From Jiangella rhizosphaerae (lineage in GTDB: Bacteria > Actinomycetota > Actinomycetes > Jiangellales > Jiangellaceae): 64,000 nt of DNA. Where the stretch lies: assembly GCF_003579925.1 (NCBI RefSeq), contig NZ_QUAL01000054.1:1-64000 (forward strand), in the 5' to 3' direction. Made by a program: the position numbers and the translations under genes. The notes below the pieces were generated by a model that did no database searches, was not told the DNA's origin, and saw only the letters and a list, made by a program, of their open reading frames with translations. Positions within the stretch are counted from its first letter, which is position 1; each line of letters starts with the position of its first letter. Below are positions 49,357 to 57,863 of the stretch, piece by piece.

Positions 49357-50538
49357 GTGGATGTGGATGCCGTGACAGCCGGAGCGCTGGCCGCGTGTGT
49401 CGGCGCAGCGGTCGGCCTCGCGGCGGGCCTGGCGTTCAAGGCCAGCGAGCGCGCCCAGCACCCGCCCGAGCCGCCACGGGCGTCGCGCGTCCCCGAGGGG
49501 GTCGACGAGGTCCTCTCCGTGCTGCGCTCCAGCGCCATCGTGCTCGACAGCGCCCTCGACGTCGTCAAGGCCAGCCCGTCGGCATACGCGTTCGGCTTGG
49601 TCCGGCACGACCGCGTGGCGGTGCCCGAGCTGGTCGAGCTGACCGAGCGGGTGCGCCGCGACGGCCAGATCCGCGAGGTCCAGCTCGAGATCCCGCGCTC
49701 GCGCGACACCACGCAGACGCTGTACGTGTCGGCCCGGGTCGCCCCGCTCAACAGCAAGCTGCTGCTGGCGCTGGTCGAGGACCGCACCCACGAGATCCGT
49801 GTCGACGAGGTCAGGCGCGACTTCGTCGCCAACGTGTCGCACGAGCTGAAGACGCCGGTGGGCGCGCTGCTGCTGCTCGCCGAGGCGGTCGAGGACGCCA
49901 AGGACGACCCCGAGGCGGTGCAGCGCTTCGCCGAGCGCATGCAGCGCGAGGGCGCCCGGCTCACGCGGCTGGTCCAGGAGATCATCGACCTGTCCCGGCT
50001 GCAGTACGACGACCCCGTCGCCTCGCCCGAGTCCGTCGACGTCGACAGCGTGGTCGAGGCCGCCCTCGACCGCAGCCGGGTGGAGGCGGAGAAGCACAAG
50101 ATCCGGCTCACCTCCGGCGGCACGCCGGGGCTGCAGGTGCTGGGCAACGTCGAGCAGCTGGTCATCGCGCTGGGCAACCTCGTCGAGAACGCGGTGAACT
50201 ACAGCCCTCCCAATACCCGCGTCGCCGTCGGCGTACGCCGACGCGACGACCTCGTCGAGATCAGCGTCACCGACCAGGGCTTCGGCATCGCCGAGAGCGA
50301 GCTGGACCGCATCTTCGAGCGGTTCTACCGGGTCGACCCGGCCCGGTCCCGGGCCACCGGAGGCACCGGCCTGGGACTGTCCATCGTCAAGCACATCGCC
50401 GCCAGCCACGGCGGCGAAGTAGGCGTGTGGAGCGTGCAGGGAGCAGGGTCCACCTTCACCCTGCGGCTGCCGCTGCACCCGCACCGAACCGGGCAACCGT
50501 CCGCGTTCGATACGCCAGTTGGTAAGGAGACGCCGTGA
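49357..50538 (+). CDS. senX3: Phosphate sensor histidine kinase (SenX3/PhoR type)
   Basis: Kinase of 393 residues. A single N-terminal helix (AGALAACVGAAVGLAAGLAF, about 8-27) anchors it; a short PAS-like segment follows (about 45-145). The phospho-acceptor is in RDFVANVSHELKTPVGALLLLAE near 160, and the ATPase boxes are NLVENAVNYSPPN (N box, near 280), VTDQGFGIAESELDRIFERFYRVD (G1, near 308) and GGTGLGLSIVKHIAASHGG (G2, near 340). The start is GTG. Its stop overlaps the response-regulator GTG by 4 nt. Closest known pairs are SenX3-RegX3 and PhoR-PhoP. Confidence 0.92.
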   Translation: MDVDAVTAGALAACVGAAVGLAAGLAFKASERAQHPPEPPRASRVPEGVDEVLSVLRSSAIVLDSALDVVKASPSAYAFGLVRHDRVAVPELVELTERVRRDGQIREVQLEIPRSRDTTQTLYVSARVAPLNSKLLLALVEDRTHEIRVDEVRRDFVANVSHELKTPVGALLLLAEAVEDAKDDPEAVQRFAERMQREGARLTRLVQEIIDLSRLQYDDPVASPESVDVDSVVEAALDRSRVEAEKHKIRLTSGGTPGLQVLGNVEQLVIALGNLVENAVNYSPPNTRVAVGVRRRDDLVEISVTDQGFGIAESELDRIFERFYRVDPARSRATGGTGLGLSIVKHIAASHGGEVGVWSVQGAGSTFTLRLPLHPHRTGQPSAFDTPVGKETP

Positions 50539-51215
50539 CCCGCGTGCTCGTCGTCGAGGATGAGGATTCGTTCAGCGACGCCCTGTCGTACATGCTCCGG
50601 AAGGAGGGCTTCGAGGTCGCCGTCTCCGTGACCGGCGACGACGCCCTCGACGAGTTCGACCGGGGCGGAGCGGACCTCGTACTGCTCGACCTCATGCTGC
50701 CGGGCCTGTCCGGGACCGAGGTCTGCCGCCAGCTGCGGCAGCGCTCCAACGTCCCGGTCATCATGCTGACCGCCAAGGACTCCGAGGTCGACAAGGTCGT
50801 GGGCCTCGAACTGGGCGCCGACGACTACGTCACCAAGCCGTTCTCCTCGCGCGAGCTGGTCGCCCGCATCCGCGCGGTGCTGCGCCGCGGCACCGAGCCC
50901 ACCGAGACGAGCCAGGCCGTGCTGGGCGCCGGCCCGGTCCGCATGGACGTCGACCGCCACGTCGTCACCGTCAACGGCGAGACCGTCCGCCTGCCGCTGA
51001 AGGAGTTCGAGCTGCTCGAGCTGCTGCTGCGCAACGCCGGCCGGGTCCTCACCCGCGCCCAGCTGATCGACCGCATCTGGGGCGCCGACTACGTGGGCGA
51101 CACCAAGACGCTGGACGTGCACGTGAAGCGGCTGCGGGCGAAGATCGAGCCCGACCCCGCCGCGCCGACCTACCTGCTGACCGTCCGCGGCCTCGGCTAC
51201 AAGCTGGAGGCCTGA
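50535..51215 (+). CDS. regX3: Phosphate response regulator (RegX3/PhoP type)
   Basis: OmpR-family regulator of 226 residues. The receiver has DEDSF near 8-12, the phosphorylated Asp in LVLLDLMLPGLSG near 52, Thr in VIMLTAKD near 80 and Lys in YVTKPF near 102. The C-terminal winged helix (about 130-225) shows LPLKEFELLELLLRNAGRVLTRAQLIDRIWG and DTKTLDVHVKRLRAKIEPDPAAPTYLLTVRGLGYKLE. AAGGAGA precedes the GTG. It probably binds the repeats at 49260 and the phosphate-starvation regulon. A strong hairpin at 51249 ends the operon. Confidence 0.94.
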   Translation: MTRVLVVEDEDSFSDALSYMLRKEGFEVAVSVTGDDALDEFDRGGADLVLLDLMLPGLSGTEVCRQLRQRSNVPVIMLTAKDSEVDKVVGLELGADDYVTKPFSSRELVARIRAVLRRGTEPTETSQAVLGAGPVRMDVDRHVVTVNGETVRLPLKEFELLELLLRNAGRVLTRAQLIDRIWGADYVGDTKTLDVHVKRLRAKIEPDPAAPTYLLTVRGLGYKLEA

Positions 51216-51248
51216 GCCGGGGGTTCGCCGGCTTGTGCCGCGTTGGTC

Positions 51249-51294
51249 GTCCCCCTGCTGCCCGCGGCTCAGAACGGGCAGCTACCAGGGGGAC
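51249..51294. terminator. regX3 terminator
   Basis: GTCCCCCTG-CTGCCCG, a 10-nt loop, then CGGGCAG-CTAC-CAGGGGGAC: 16 pairs with a 4-nt bulge on one side, 33 nt after the regX3 stop. Confidence 0.8.
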
Positions 51295-51524
51295 GGGGGG
51301 AGTCTGGCGACGGCTTCCGGGCCGTTGCCCCGTTACGGTGTGGCGTTGGTGTCGTGAGTTGTCCACATGGTGAGATTTCACCGTGATTCTGGGGCCATCA
51401 CGAGGATTGCCCCAGCGTCAACACCCCTACAGCCATGGTGAAGCTCACGTAATCCTCGTGATGTAGGCGATCGCCGATGATCATCGCTGTCCACAGCCCG
51501 ACAAACGGTGCGAAACGGGCACGC
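51295..51524. other. Non-coding convergent gap with alternative RNA structures
   Basis: No credible gene is seen in this rest of the 309-nt gap. It contains a hairpin TGGTGA-GATT-TCACCG (51368-51383), then CTGGGGC/GCCCCAG (51389-51395/51409-51415) whose 13-nt loop, CATCACGAGGATT, is perfectly complementary to AATCCTCGTGATG at 51451-51463. The two pairings compete. DnaA-box-like TTGTCCACA (51359-51367) and CTGTCCACA (51487-51495) flank the structure. Unusually AT-rich for this window. Confidence 0.55.
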
Positions 51525-52907
51525 TCATGTGAGGTTCGCCCGCAGCACGCTCGCCAGCTCGTCACGGACGACGCAGGCGTCGAAGGCGAACGACGCGGCC
51601 AGCTCGGCCGCCTCGGCGGGGGTGACGCCCTCGAAGCAGGCGCCGAAGCGCTCGGCCATCGGCTCGGCCAGCAGGATGTTGCGCACCAGCAGGCCGAGCC
51701 AGGCGCGCCGGCCCCACGGGTACGGCGCGAAGTCGGGGAACTCCTGGTCGAACAGCTCTTCGATCGGCCGCATGACGGCGCGGACGTCGCGGTCGGTGCC
51801 ACCCCACGAGTCGGTGCCGAGACGGTTCTTCCGCTCCAGCTCAGGTGCGATGCGCCGCAGGTACGGCGAGTCGGCGCGGGCGTGCACCAGCCCCTGCAGT
51901 CCGACGTCCTTGTACGTCCACAGCGACCAGCTGGCGCCGTGCTCGTCGTAGATCGCCAGCTGGTCCGCGAGCAGCCGTAGGCACGCCTCGTCCCGCGACC
52001 GGTCCCCGGTGTAGATGGGGCCGAACTCGCCGATCCAGATCGGGGTGCCGGTGCGCCGCATGAACTCCGTCCGGCGCAGGAAGGTCCGCTCCAGCTCCTC
52101 GCGGTCGAACCATTCGCCGCGGGTGATGCCCGGGTAGGTGCCGTCGCGGGCGATGCCGGGCAGCGCGTAGTCGTGCGCGGTGTAGACGGTGTCCGGGAAC
52201 GGCTCGGCGAACATCGAAAAGTCGGTGGAGTAGCGGTTGCCGTCGAGGAACAGCACGTGCCGCGGGTCGACGGCGCGGATGGCCGCCGACAGCCGCTCGT
52301 AGAAGGGTCCGATGGCCTCCCCGCTGGGATCGGCCGGTTCGTTGAGCGGGTTGTAGCCGGCGACGGCGGGTTCGTCGCGGTAGCGGTCGGCCAGCGCCTC
52401 CCACAGGTGCACGACGCGGTCCTGGAAATGCCGGTGCTGCCAGAAGAATGCCTGGTGGGTGGGGTTGTCGCTGTGCCAGTTCTGGTTCTGGTGGCCGGGC
52501 GCGGCGTGCAGGTCGAGGATCGTGTGGATGCCGTGCCGCGCGCAGGCCCGCACCGCCCGGTCCAGGCGGCGGAAGCCCGACTCCTTCAGCTCGAACGGGC
52601 GGTCGTCGTCCTCGAAGTGCCGGTAGCCGAACGGCACGCGGACGGCGTTGACGCCCAGCCCGGCGAGGAACGCGGCGTCGGCGTCGGCGAAGAAGTCGTC
52701 GAGGAACCGGTCGAAGAACCGCTCGTAGCCCTCCGGGCCCAACGCCGCCCGCAGCGCGGCGCGGTGCTGTGACTCCGTCCCCGCGTACCCGGTGATGAAG
52801 TTCTCCATGTTCATCCAGCCGCCCAGGCCGACGCCGCGCAGCCGGACCGGCCGCCCCTGGTCGTCGGTGAGCCGGGCGCCCTCGACCCGGATCCACGGCA
52901 GAGACAT
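51525..52907 (-). CDS. Glycoside hydrolase family 5-like enzyme (cytoplasmic)
   Basis: TIM-barrel glycosidase of 460 residues without a signal peptide, so it acts on imported oligosaccharides. The N-terminal part (LRGVGLGGWMNMENFITGY near 18-37) and AVRVPFGYRHFED near 88 are GH5-like. The acid/base Glu is in YNPLNEP near 188 and the nucleophile Glu in WIGEFGP near 285, with the aromatic WSLWTYKD near 325. GAGGGGG precedes the ATG at 52907. A LacI-type operator lies 21-36 nt upstream of the start, shared with the divergent binding-protein region, placing it in the regulon of the local LacI protein. Exact linkage specificity unknown. Confidence 0.85.
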   Translation of the reverse strand: MSLPWIRVEGARLTDDQGRPVRLRGVGLGGWMNMENFITGYAGTESQHRAALRAALGPEGYERFFDRFLDDFFADADAAFLAGLGVNAVRVPFGYRHFEDDDRPFELKESGFRRLDRAVRACARHGIHTILDLHAAPGHQNQNWHSDNPTHQAFFWQHRHFQDRVVHLWEALADRYRDEPAVAGYNPLNEPADPSGEAIGPFYERLSAAIRAVDPRHVLFLDGNRYSTDFSMFAEPFPDTVYTAHDYALPGIARDGTYPGITRGEWFDREELERTFLRRTEFMRRTGTPIWIGEFGPIYTGDRSRDEACLRLLADQLAIYDEHGASWSLWTYKDVGLQGLVHARADSPYLRRIAPELERKNRLGTDSWGGTDRDVRAVMRPIEELFDQEFPDFAPYPWGRRAWLGLLVRNILLAEPMAERFGACFEGVTPAEAAELAASFAFDACVVRDELASVLRANLT

Positions 52908-52928
52908 GTGGCCCCCTCGGGAACAATC

Positions 52929-52944
52929 TAGAAACCGGTTCCTG
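52929..52944. promoter_or_regulatory. LacI operator, regulon 2 (site 1, GH5 gene)
   Basis: TAGAAACCGGTTCCTG with an 8-bp palindromic core AACCGGTT, 21 nt upstream of the GH5 start. Matches sites at 53026, 56694 and 56795. Confidence 0.75.
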
Positions 52945-53025
52945 CGAAGGCTAGCCAGACGGTACGACGCCGTGCAACCATGGCGAACCACGCAAGTAGA
53001 ACCGATTCAATTCGGTACTTCCGCT

Positions 53026-53041
53026 GGGAAACCGGTAACTC
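53026..53041. promoter_or_regulatory. LacI operator, regulon 2 (site 2, binding protein 1)
   Basis: GGGAAACCGGTAACTC, 31 nt before the ATG at 53073. A weaker half-like motif, AGAACCGATTC followed by TTCGGTAC, lies at 52998-53018. Confidence 0.7.
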
Positions 53042-53072
53042 ACCAGCGCGCTTCGGAGAGAGGACGAGCACG

Positions 53073-54389
53073 ATGGGGCACCTGATGGGACGCGGCGCGA
53101 TGCGGCGCCGCGCGGCGATCGGGGTCACGGCGGCCGCTTTGCTGGCCGTCTCGGCATGTGGCGGAGGCAGCACGGAGTCCGGCGACTCCGGCGAGGTGAC
53201 GCTGCGCTTCGCCTGGTGGGGCAACGACGAGCGGGCGCGGATCACCCAGCAGGCCATCGACGCGTTCGAGGAGGAGCACCCGGACATCACCGTCGAGGGT
53301 GAGCCGCTGGACTTCGAGGGCTACTTCGACCGCCTCGCCACCAGCGTCGCCGCGCGCGACGCCCCGGACGTCATCACCCTCGGCGGCGCCTACCCGCGCG
53401 AGTACGGCGACCGCGGCGCGCTGCTGGATCTGTCGACCGTGGCCGACCAGCTGCCCACGGACGACATCGACGAGGCGGCGCTGAGCAACGGGTTCTTCAG
53501 CGGCGTGCAGTACAGCATCCCCACCGGCGTCAACACCTATTGCGTCGTCGTCAACCCGGAGGTCTTCGCGGCTGCCGGCGTCCCGCTGCCCGACGACACC
53601 ACCTGGACGTGGGACGACTTCGTCGCCATCGCCCAGCAGATCTCCGACGCCTCGCCGGAGGGCACGTACGGCGCGGCCGACCCGACCAGCGCGGACACCC
53701 TCGACCTCTACGCGCGCCAGCGCACCGGCGACGGCCTGTACACCGAGGACGGCGGCGTCGCCATCGAGCCGGCCACCGCCGCGGAGTGGTGGACGATGAC
53801 GAAGGCGATGAGCGAGTCCGGCGCCACGCCGCCGGCCACGCTCACGGCCGAGCTGGGCGGCCAGCCCTCGCCCGAGCAGACGCTGATGGGCCGCGGCCTG
53901 GCCGGCATGCAGCTGGACTGGAGCAACCAGCTGACCGCACTGCGCACGGCGTCGGGCGCGCCGCTGGAGCTGTTGCGGGCGCCCGGGGAGTCCGACGGCG
54001 TCGCGCCCGGCATGTGGCTGCAGGCGTCGCAGTCGTACGCCATCTCCTCGACCAGCGAGCACCCCGAGGAGGCGGCGATGCTCATCGACTTCCTCGTCAA
54101 CAGCGAGGAGGCGGCGTCGTTCATCCTCGCCGACCGCGGGCTGCCGGCGAACGCCGAGGTCTTGGAGGCCATCACGCCGCAGCTGGACGAGCACACGACC
54201 GCCCAGGCGGAGTTCATCGCCGAGATCAGCGAGGACGTCAACCCCGACCTCGTCATCGGCCCGGCCGGTTCGACCGAGACCCGCAACATCGTCGTCCGGC
54301 TCAACGACGAGGTGCTCTTCGACCGGATGTCGGTCGACGAGGCCGCGACCTCGCTCGTCGACGAGGTGAGCGCCGCCATCGCGCAGTGA
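53073..54389 (+). CDS. Sugar ABC substrate-binding lipoprotein 1
   Basis: Solute-binding protein family 1, 438 residues. Lipoprotein signal ends LLAVSACGGG (Cys near 28). The mature part has VTLRFAWWGNDERARITQQAIDAFEEEHPDITV near 42-75, PDVITLGGAYPREYGDRGALLDLS near 98, and LPDDTTWTWDDF near 172, all shared with the lipoproteins at 58770 and 62195. C-terminal RLNDEVLFDRM is also common to the three. GAGAGGA precedes the ATG. It is transcribed alone, 24 nt from an operator matching those of the permease operon, so it likely uses the permeases at 56886-58746. Confidence 0.92.
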   Translation: MGHLMGRGAMRRRAAIGVTAAALLAVSACGGGSTESGDSGEVTLRFAWWGNDERARITQQAIDAFEEEHPDITVEGEPLDFEGYFDRLATSVAARDAPDVITLGGAYPREYGDRGALLDLSTVADQLPTDDIDEAALSNGFFSGVQYSIPTGVNTYCVVVNPEVFAAAGVPLPDDTTWTWDDFVAIAQQISDASPEGTYGAADPTSADTLDLYARQRTGDGLYTEDGGVAIEPATAAEWWTMTKAMSESGATPPATLTAELGGQPSPEQTLMGRGLAGMQLDWSNQLTALRTASGAPLELLRAPGESDGVAPGMWLQASQSYAISSTSEHPEEAAMLIDFLVNSEEAASFILADRGLPANAEVLEAITPQLDEHTTAQAEFIAEISEDVNPDLVIGPAGSTETRNIVVRLNDEVLFDRMSVDEAATSLVDEVSAAIAQ

Positions 54390-54410
54390 CGCGGCGCGGG
54401 TGCGCGCGAC

Positions 54411-55436
54411 CTAGGCCCCGTTCGCCGACGCCGCCGGGCCGGTGCTTCCGCGCACGACCAGGCGGGGCCGGAACCGGGCGTCGGCGGGCGGCGGCTCGCC
54501 GTTCAGCAGCGCCCACAGCCGCTGCCAGGCCCGCTCGCCGAGCTCGGTGGGCGGGACGGCGGCGGTGGTGAGCGGCGGCGTCGTGTACTGCGCGAACGGG
54601 ATGTCGTCGAACCCGGCCACCGAGATCTGGCCCGGCACCGAGACGCCCAGCTCGTGCAGGCCCGACAGCGCGCCGAACGCCACGAGGTCGTTGTAGGCGA
54701 TGACGGCCGTGCAGCCGTCGTCGAGCAGCCGGCCGGCGACCGCGTGGCCGTCGCTGAACGTCGCGCCGCACTCGTGCTCGACCAGCTCGACGCGTCCGGC
54801 CGCGGCGAACCCGCGCAGCGTACTGAGCCGCTGCAGGTTGGAGGCGCTGGTGGGCGGGCCGGCCAGATAGGCCAGCCGGCGGTGGCCCAGCCCCTGCAGG
54901 TGGGAGACGAGATCGCGGATGCCGGCCGCGTAGTCGACGGTGACCGACGGGACCGACAGGCCCACGGCGTCGCGGTTGACCAGGACGAACGGTGCCAGCT
55001 TGGGCGCGAGCGCGGCCAGCTCGTCGTCGGGCATGCGCGGTGCGCACAGCACCAGACCGTCGCAGCGCCGGCGCGCCTCGAGGGCGATCAGCCCCTCCTC
55101 GGCGACGTTCTCCTCGGAGTCGGCGACCAGCAGCCGATGCCCCTGGGTGGCGGCGGCGTGGCTGAGGCTGCGCAGGACGTCCTGGAACATCGGGTTGGCG
55201 AGGTCGGGCACGACCAGCGCGATGGTGGTGGTGCGGCCGACCGCGAGGCTGCGGGCGAGCACGCTCGGCTGGTAGTTGAGCGCGGCGGCGGCCCGCCTGA
55301 CCCGCTCGGCCAGATGGGGCGCCACCGTGGAGCTGCCGTTCATGACGCGCGACACCGTCGCCCGGGACACCCCGGCCAGCTCGGCCACCCGGCTGATGGT
55401 GGCCGGCCGGGTGTCGTCGTCGGTCTCCGCCGTCAT
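54411..55436 (-). CDS. LacI-family repressor
   Basis: Repressor of 341 residues. N-terminal helix-turn-helix and hinge: ATISRVAELAGVSRATVSRVMNGSSTVAPHLAERVRRAAAALNYQPSVLARSL (about 12-65). The periplasmic-binding-like effector domain follows (TIALVVPDLANPMFQDVLRSL near 73, VAGFDDIPFAQYTTPPLTT near 280). The recognition residues after VSRATVSR fit the CCGG-centred operators seen four times around it. GGGAGGGG precedes the ATG. It lies downstream of the oxidoreductase on the same strand, so the operator at 56694 would also make it autoregulated. The inducer is probably the imported sugar. Confidence 0.93.
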   Translation of the reverse strand: MTAETDDDTRPATISRVAELAGVSRATVSRVMNGSSTVAPHLAERVRRAAAALNYQPSVLARSLAVGRTTTIALVVPDLANPMFQDVLRSLSHAAATQGHRLLVADSEENVAEEGLIALEARRRCDGLVLCAPRMPDDELAALAPKLAPFVLVNRDAVGLSVPSVTVDYAAGIRDLVSHLQGLGHRRLAYLAGPPTSASNLQRLSTLRGFAAAGRVELVEHECGATFSDGHAVAGRLLDDGCTAVIAYNDLVAFGALSGLHELGVSVPGQISVAGFDDIPFAQYTTPPLTTAAVPPTELGERAWQRLWALLNGEPPPADARFRPRLVVRGSTGPAASANGA

Positions 55437-55510
55437 GGTCCCCCTCCCCGGCGTGCCCGTCGACACGGACGAGGCACTGATCGTATCGCTCACGACATTG
55501 GTCGGTCGGC

Positions 55511-56668
55511 TCACTGGGACCCCACCGTTCCGGCCCATGGCAGACCCTGCTCCCGAAAGGTGCGCAGCGTCGTGGCGGCGTGGTCGACGGCGTCGTCGAC
55601 GCCGCTCACCACGGCGTGCGCGCCGGGGCCGTCGCCGACGAGGACGCGGTGCGGTTCGGCGATGCGCACCGGCGGCGGCGACGTGCGGACAGCCTCGAGC
55701 ACCTCGGTGAACGCGCCGGACCGCTCCAGCGGGGAGATCAGCGGCACCGACGGGTCGCGCCGGTGCGCCAGCAGGTTCTCGAGCAGGTCGGTGAACGGGA
55801 ACTCCCGTGTGGTGGTGCCGCCTGCGGTCGTGACGTCGACCCGGCCGGTCTTGTACCAGAGCACCGCACGGCCCCGGCTGCCCACGACGACGACGTACGG
55901 CTCGCGCGACTGGCTCGCGCACAGCGTCAGGGCCGCGACGACGGTGCCGCCGCGCCGCGTCGTGACGCGCACGCACGAGGTGTCGTCGGCCTCGATGTCG
56001 TTGGCCCGGAACAGCTCGGTGTGCACGCCGGCGAGGTCGCCGCGGCGGTCGCCGCCGTCGACGCGCAGCGCCGTCGCCAGTGCGTGGGCGAGCGGGTTGG
56101 TGACCACGCCGTCGACCACCGGGCGGCCGTCGAGCACGCGCCGGCCGGCCCAGGCCGACCGCTGCCAGTACGCCCGCGTGCGGACCCAGGCGCCGGCCGC
56201 GCCCACCCCGCGGACCTCGCCGAGGACGCCGTCGGCGACCAGCCGCCGGACGTGCTCGACCGCCTCGGTGCCGAAGCTCTGGAACCCGACCTGGACGCGC
56301 CGGCCGGTGCGGGCCAGCCGTTCGGCCAGCGCGTCGAAGCCGGCGAGCGTCGGCGCGGGCGGCTTCTCCAGCAGCACGTCGGCGCCGGCCTCGAGCGCGG
56401 CCTCGGTGAGGTCGACGTGCCGGTGGATGGGGGCGGCCACGACGACGACGTCGGGGCGCACCTTGTCGAGCAGCTCGGGCAGGCCGTCGGTCCACGGCGT
56501 CCCGGCCGGCACGCCGTCGAGGTCGGGCGACGGCGGCCGCGGGTCGCAGACGCCGGCCAGTTCGGCGGCGCCCGACGCGGAGAGCGCGGCCAGCCGGCGC
56601 AGGTAGGTGGCGCCATAGCCGTAGGCACCGGCGAGCACGACGCGCGTGGGGGCCGGGCGGCTGGTCAT
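55511..56668 (-). CDS. Gfo/Idh/MocA-family oxidoreductase
   Basis: NAD(P)-dependent dehydrogenase of 385 residues. The N-terminal Rossmann strand is RVVLAGAYGYGATYLRRLAAL (about 9-29), VVVVAAPIHRHVDL follows near 73, and the family motif is VLLEKPPAPTLAGFDAL near 97-113 with the catalytic Lys in EKP. The C-terminal domain has DGVVTNPLAHALATALRV near 190 with His in the active-site region. GGAGGT lies 4 nt before the ATG at 56668. It is the first gene of the oxidoreductase-LacI operon and probably oxidises the imported sugar or its lactone. Confidence 0.87.
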   Translation of the reverse strand: MTSRPAPTRVVLAGAYGYGATYLRRLAALSASGAAELAGVCDPRPPSPDLDGVPAGTPWTDGLPELLDKVRPDVVVVAAPIHRHVDLTEAALEAGADVLLEKPPAPTLAGFDALAERLARTGRRVQVGFQSFGTEAVEHVRRLVADGVLGEVRGVGAAGAWVRTRAYWQRSAWAGRRVLDGRPVVDGVVTNPLAHALATALRVDGGDRRGDLAGVHTELFRANDIEADDTSCVRVTTRRGGTVVAALTLCASQSREPYVVVVGSRGRAVLWYKTGRVDVTTAGGTTTREFPFTDLLENLLAHRRDPSVPLISPLERSGAFTEVLEAVRTSPPPVRIAEPHRVLVGDGPGAHAVVSGVDDAVDHAATTLRTFREQGLPWAGTVGSQ

Positions 56669-56693
56669 GGACACCTCCGGGGGTGGTGCTGGC

Positions 56694-56709
56694 GAGTAAC
56701 CGGTATCTC
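56694..56709. promoter_or_regulatory. LacI operator, regulon 2 (site 3, oxidoreductase-lacI)
   Basis: GAGTAACCGGTATCTC, nearly a perfect palindrome (complement GAGATACCGGTTACTC), 25 nt upstream of the oxidoreductase ATG on the minus strand. Confidence 0.8.
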
Positions 56710-56771
56710 AGCGTAGCCTACCGCCACGAGCAGGAGGTTCACGCCCACGCGCTCCAGACTCTTGCCCGCGA

Positions 56772-56810
56772 TTGACACCCGACCGTACGCTTGCTAGAAA
56801 TCGGTATCTC
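56772..56810 (+). promoter_or_regulatory. Promoter with overlapping LacI operator, permease operon (site 4)
   Basis: TTGACA at 56772-56777, 17 nt, then TAGAAAT at 56795-56801. The operator TAGAAATCGGTATCTC (56795-56810) covers the -10, so a bound repressor would block polymerase. The first permease ATG is 75 nt further on. Confidence 0.8.
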
Positions 56811-56885
56811 GACGGACAGCGCTTTCCGTGGTCCCCGTGGCCGCGACCGTGCCCGTCGATCACAGAGACCGCGAGGAGGTCACCG

Positions 56886-57863
56886 ATGACCACCGTCCCG
56901 ACGTTCTCGCGCGGGCGGGCGCCCGGCGAGCCACCACCGCAGGCGGCGCCCGACCCGCCCGCGCCGCGCCGGAACCGGCGCAGTCCGCTCGCCAAGCGTG
57001 AGGGACGGGTGGCCTACCTGTTCCTCGCGCCCTGGTTCATCGGGATGGTGGTCATCACCATCGGACCGATCCTGGGCTCGCTGTACCTCTCGTTCACCGA
57101 GTACAGCCTGCTGCAGCCGCCGGAGTGGCTGGGCCTGGACAACTACCGGCGCATGCTCGACGACGAACGGCTGCACACCGCGCTGCGGGTGACCTTCACC
57201 TACGTGTTCGTGTCGGTGCCGCTGCAGCTGGCGCTGGCCCTCGCGCTGGCGTTCTTCCTCGACCGCGGCGTGCGGGGCCTCGCGCTGTACCGGTCGATCT
57301 ACTACCTGCCGTCGCTGCTCGGCGGCAGCGTGGCGATCGCCATCCTGTGGCGGCAGATCTTCGGCACCGAGGGCCTGATCAACCAGCTGCTCGGCATGGT
57401 AGGCATCGAGGGCGAGGGCTGGGTCTCGCACCCCGACCACGCGCTGTCCACGTTGATCGTGCTGAACGTGTGGACGTTCGGCGCGCCGATGGTGATCTTC
57501 CTGGCCGGGCTGCGGCAGATCCCGACGATGTACTACGAGGCGGCCGAGGTCGACGGCGCCGGCGGGTTCACCAAGTTCTGGCGCATCACCATCCCGCTGC
57601 TCACGCCGATCATCTTCTTCAACCTCGTGCTGCAGATCATCGGGTCGTTCCAGACGTTCACGCAGGCGTTCATCGTCAGCGGCGGCACCGGCGGACCGGC
57701 CGACTCCACGCTCTTCTACACGCTCTACACCTACCAGCGGGGCTTCGGCTCGTTCGAGATGGGCTACGCGTCGGCGCTGGCCTGGGTCCTGCTGGTGATC
57801 ATCGCCGGGTTCACGGCGGTGAACTTCCTCGCGGCGAAGCGGTGGGTGCACTATGGCGACTGA
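56886..57863 (+). CDS. Sugar ABC importer permease (MalF type)
   Basis: Permease of 325 residues. A Pro-rich cytoplasmic N-terminus (about 1-40) precedes six helices, the first AYLFLAPWFIGMVVITIGPILGSLYLSF. The EAA loop is IPTMYYEAAEVDGAGGFTKFWRITIPLL near 213-240. GAGGAGG precedes the ATG. It overlaps the next permease by 11 nt. The operon also encodes two binding lipoproteins, a glycosidase-like enzyme and an oxidoreductase, but no ATPase, so a shared MsiK-like ATPase is needed. Confidence 0.93.
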   Translation: MTTVPTFSRGRAPGEPPPQAAPDPPAPRRNRRSPLAKREGRVAYLFLAPWFIGMVVITIGPILGSLYLSFTEYSLLQPPEWLGLDNYRRMLDDERLHTALRVTFTYVFVSVPLQLALALALAFFLDRGVRGLALYRSIYYLPSLLGGSVAIAILWRQIFGTEGLINQLLGMVGIEGEGWVSHPDHALSTLIVLNVWTFGAPMVIFLAGLRQIPTMYYEAAEVDGAGGFTKFWRITIPLLTPIIFFNLVLQIIGSFQTFTQAFIVSGGTGGPADSTLFYTLYTYQRGFGSFEMGYASALAWVLLVIIAGFTAVNFLAAKRWVHYGD

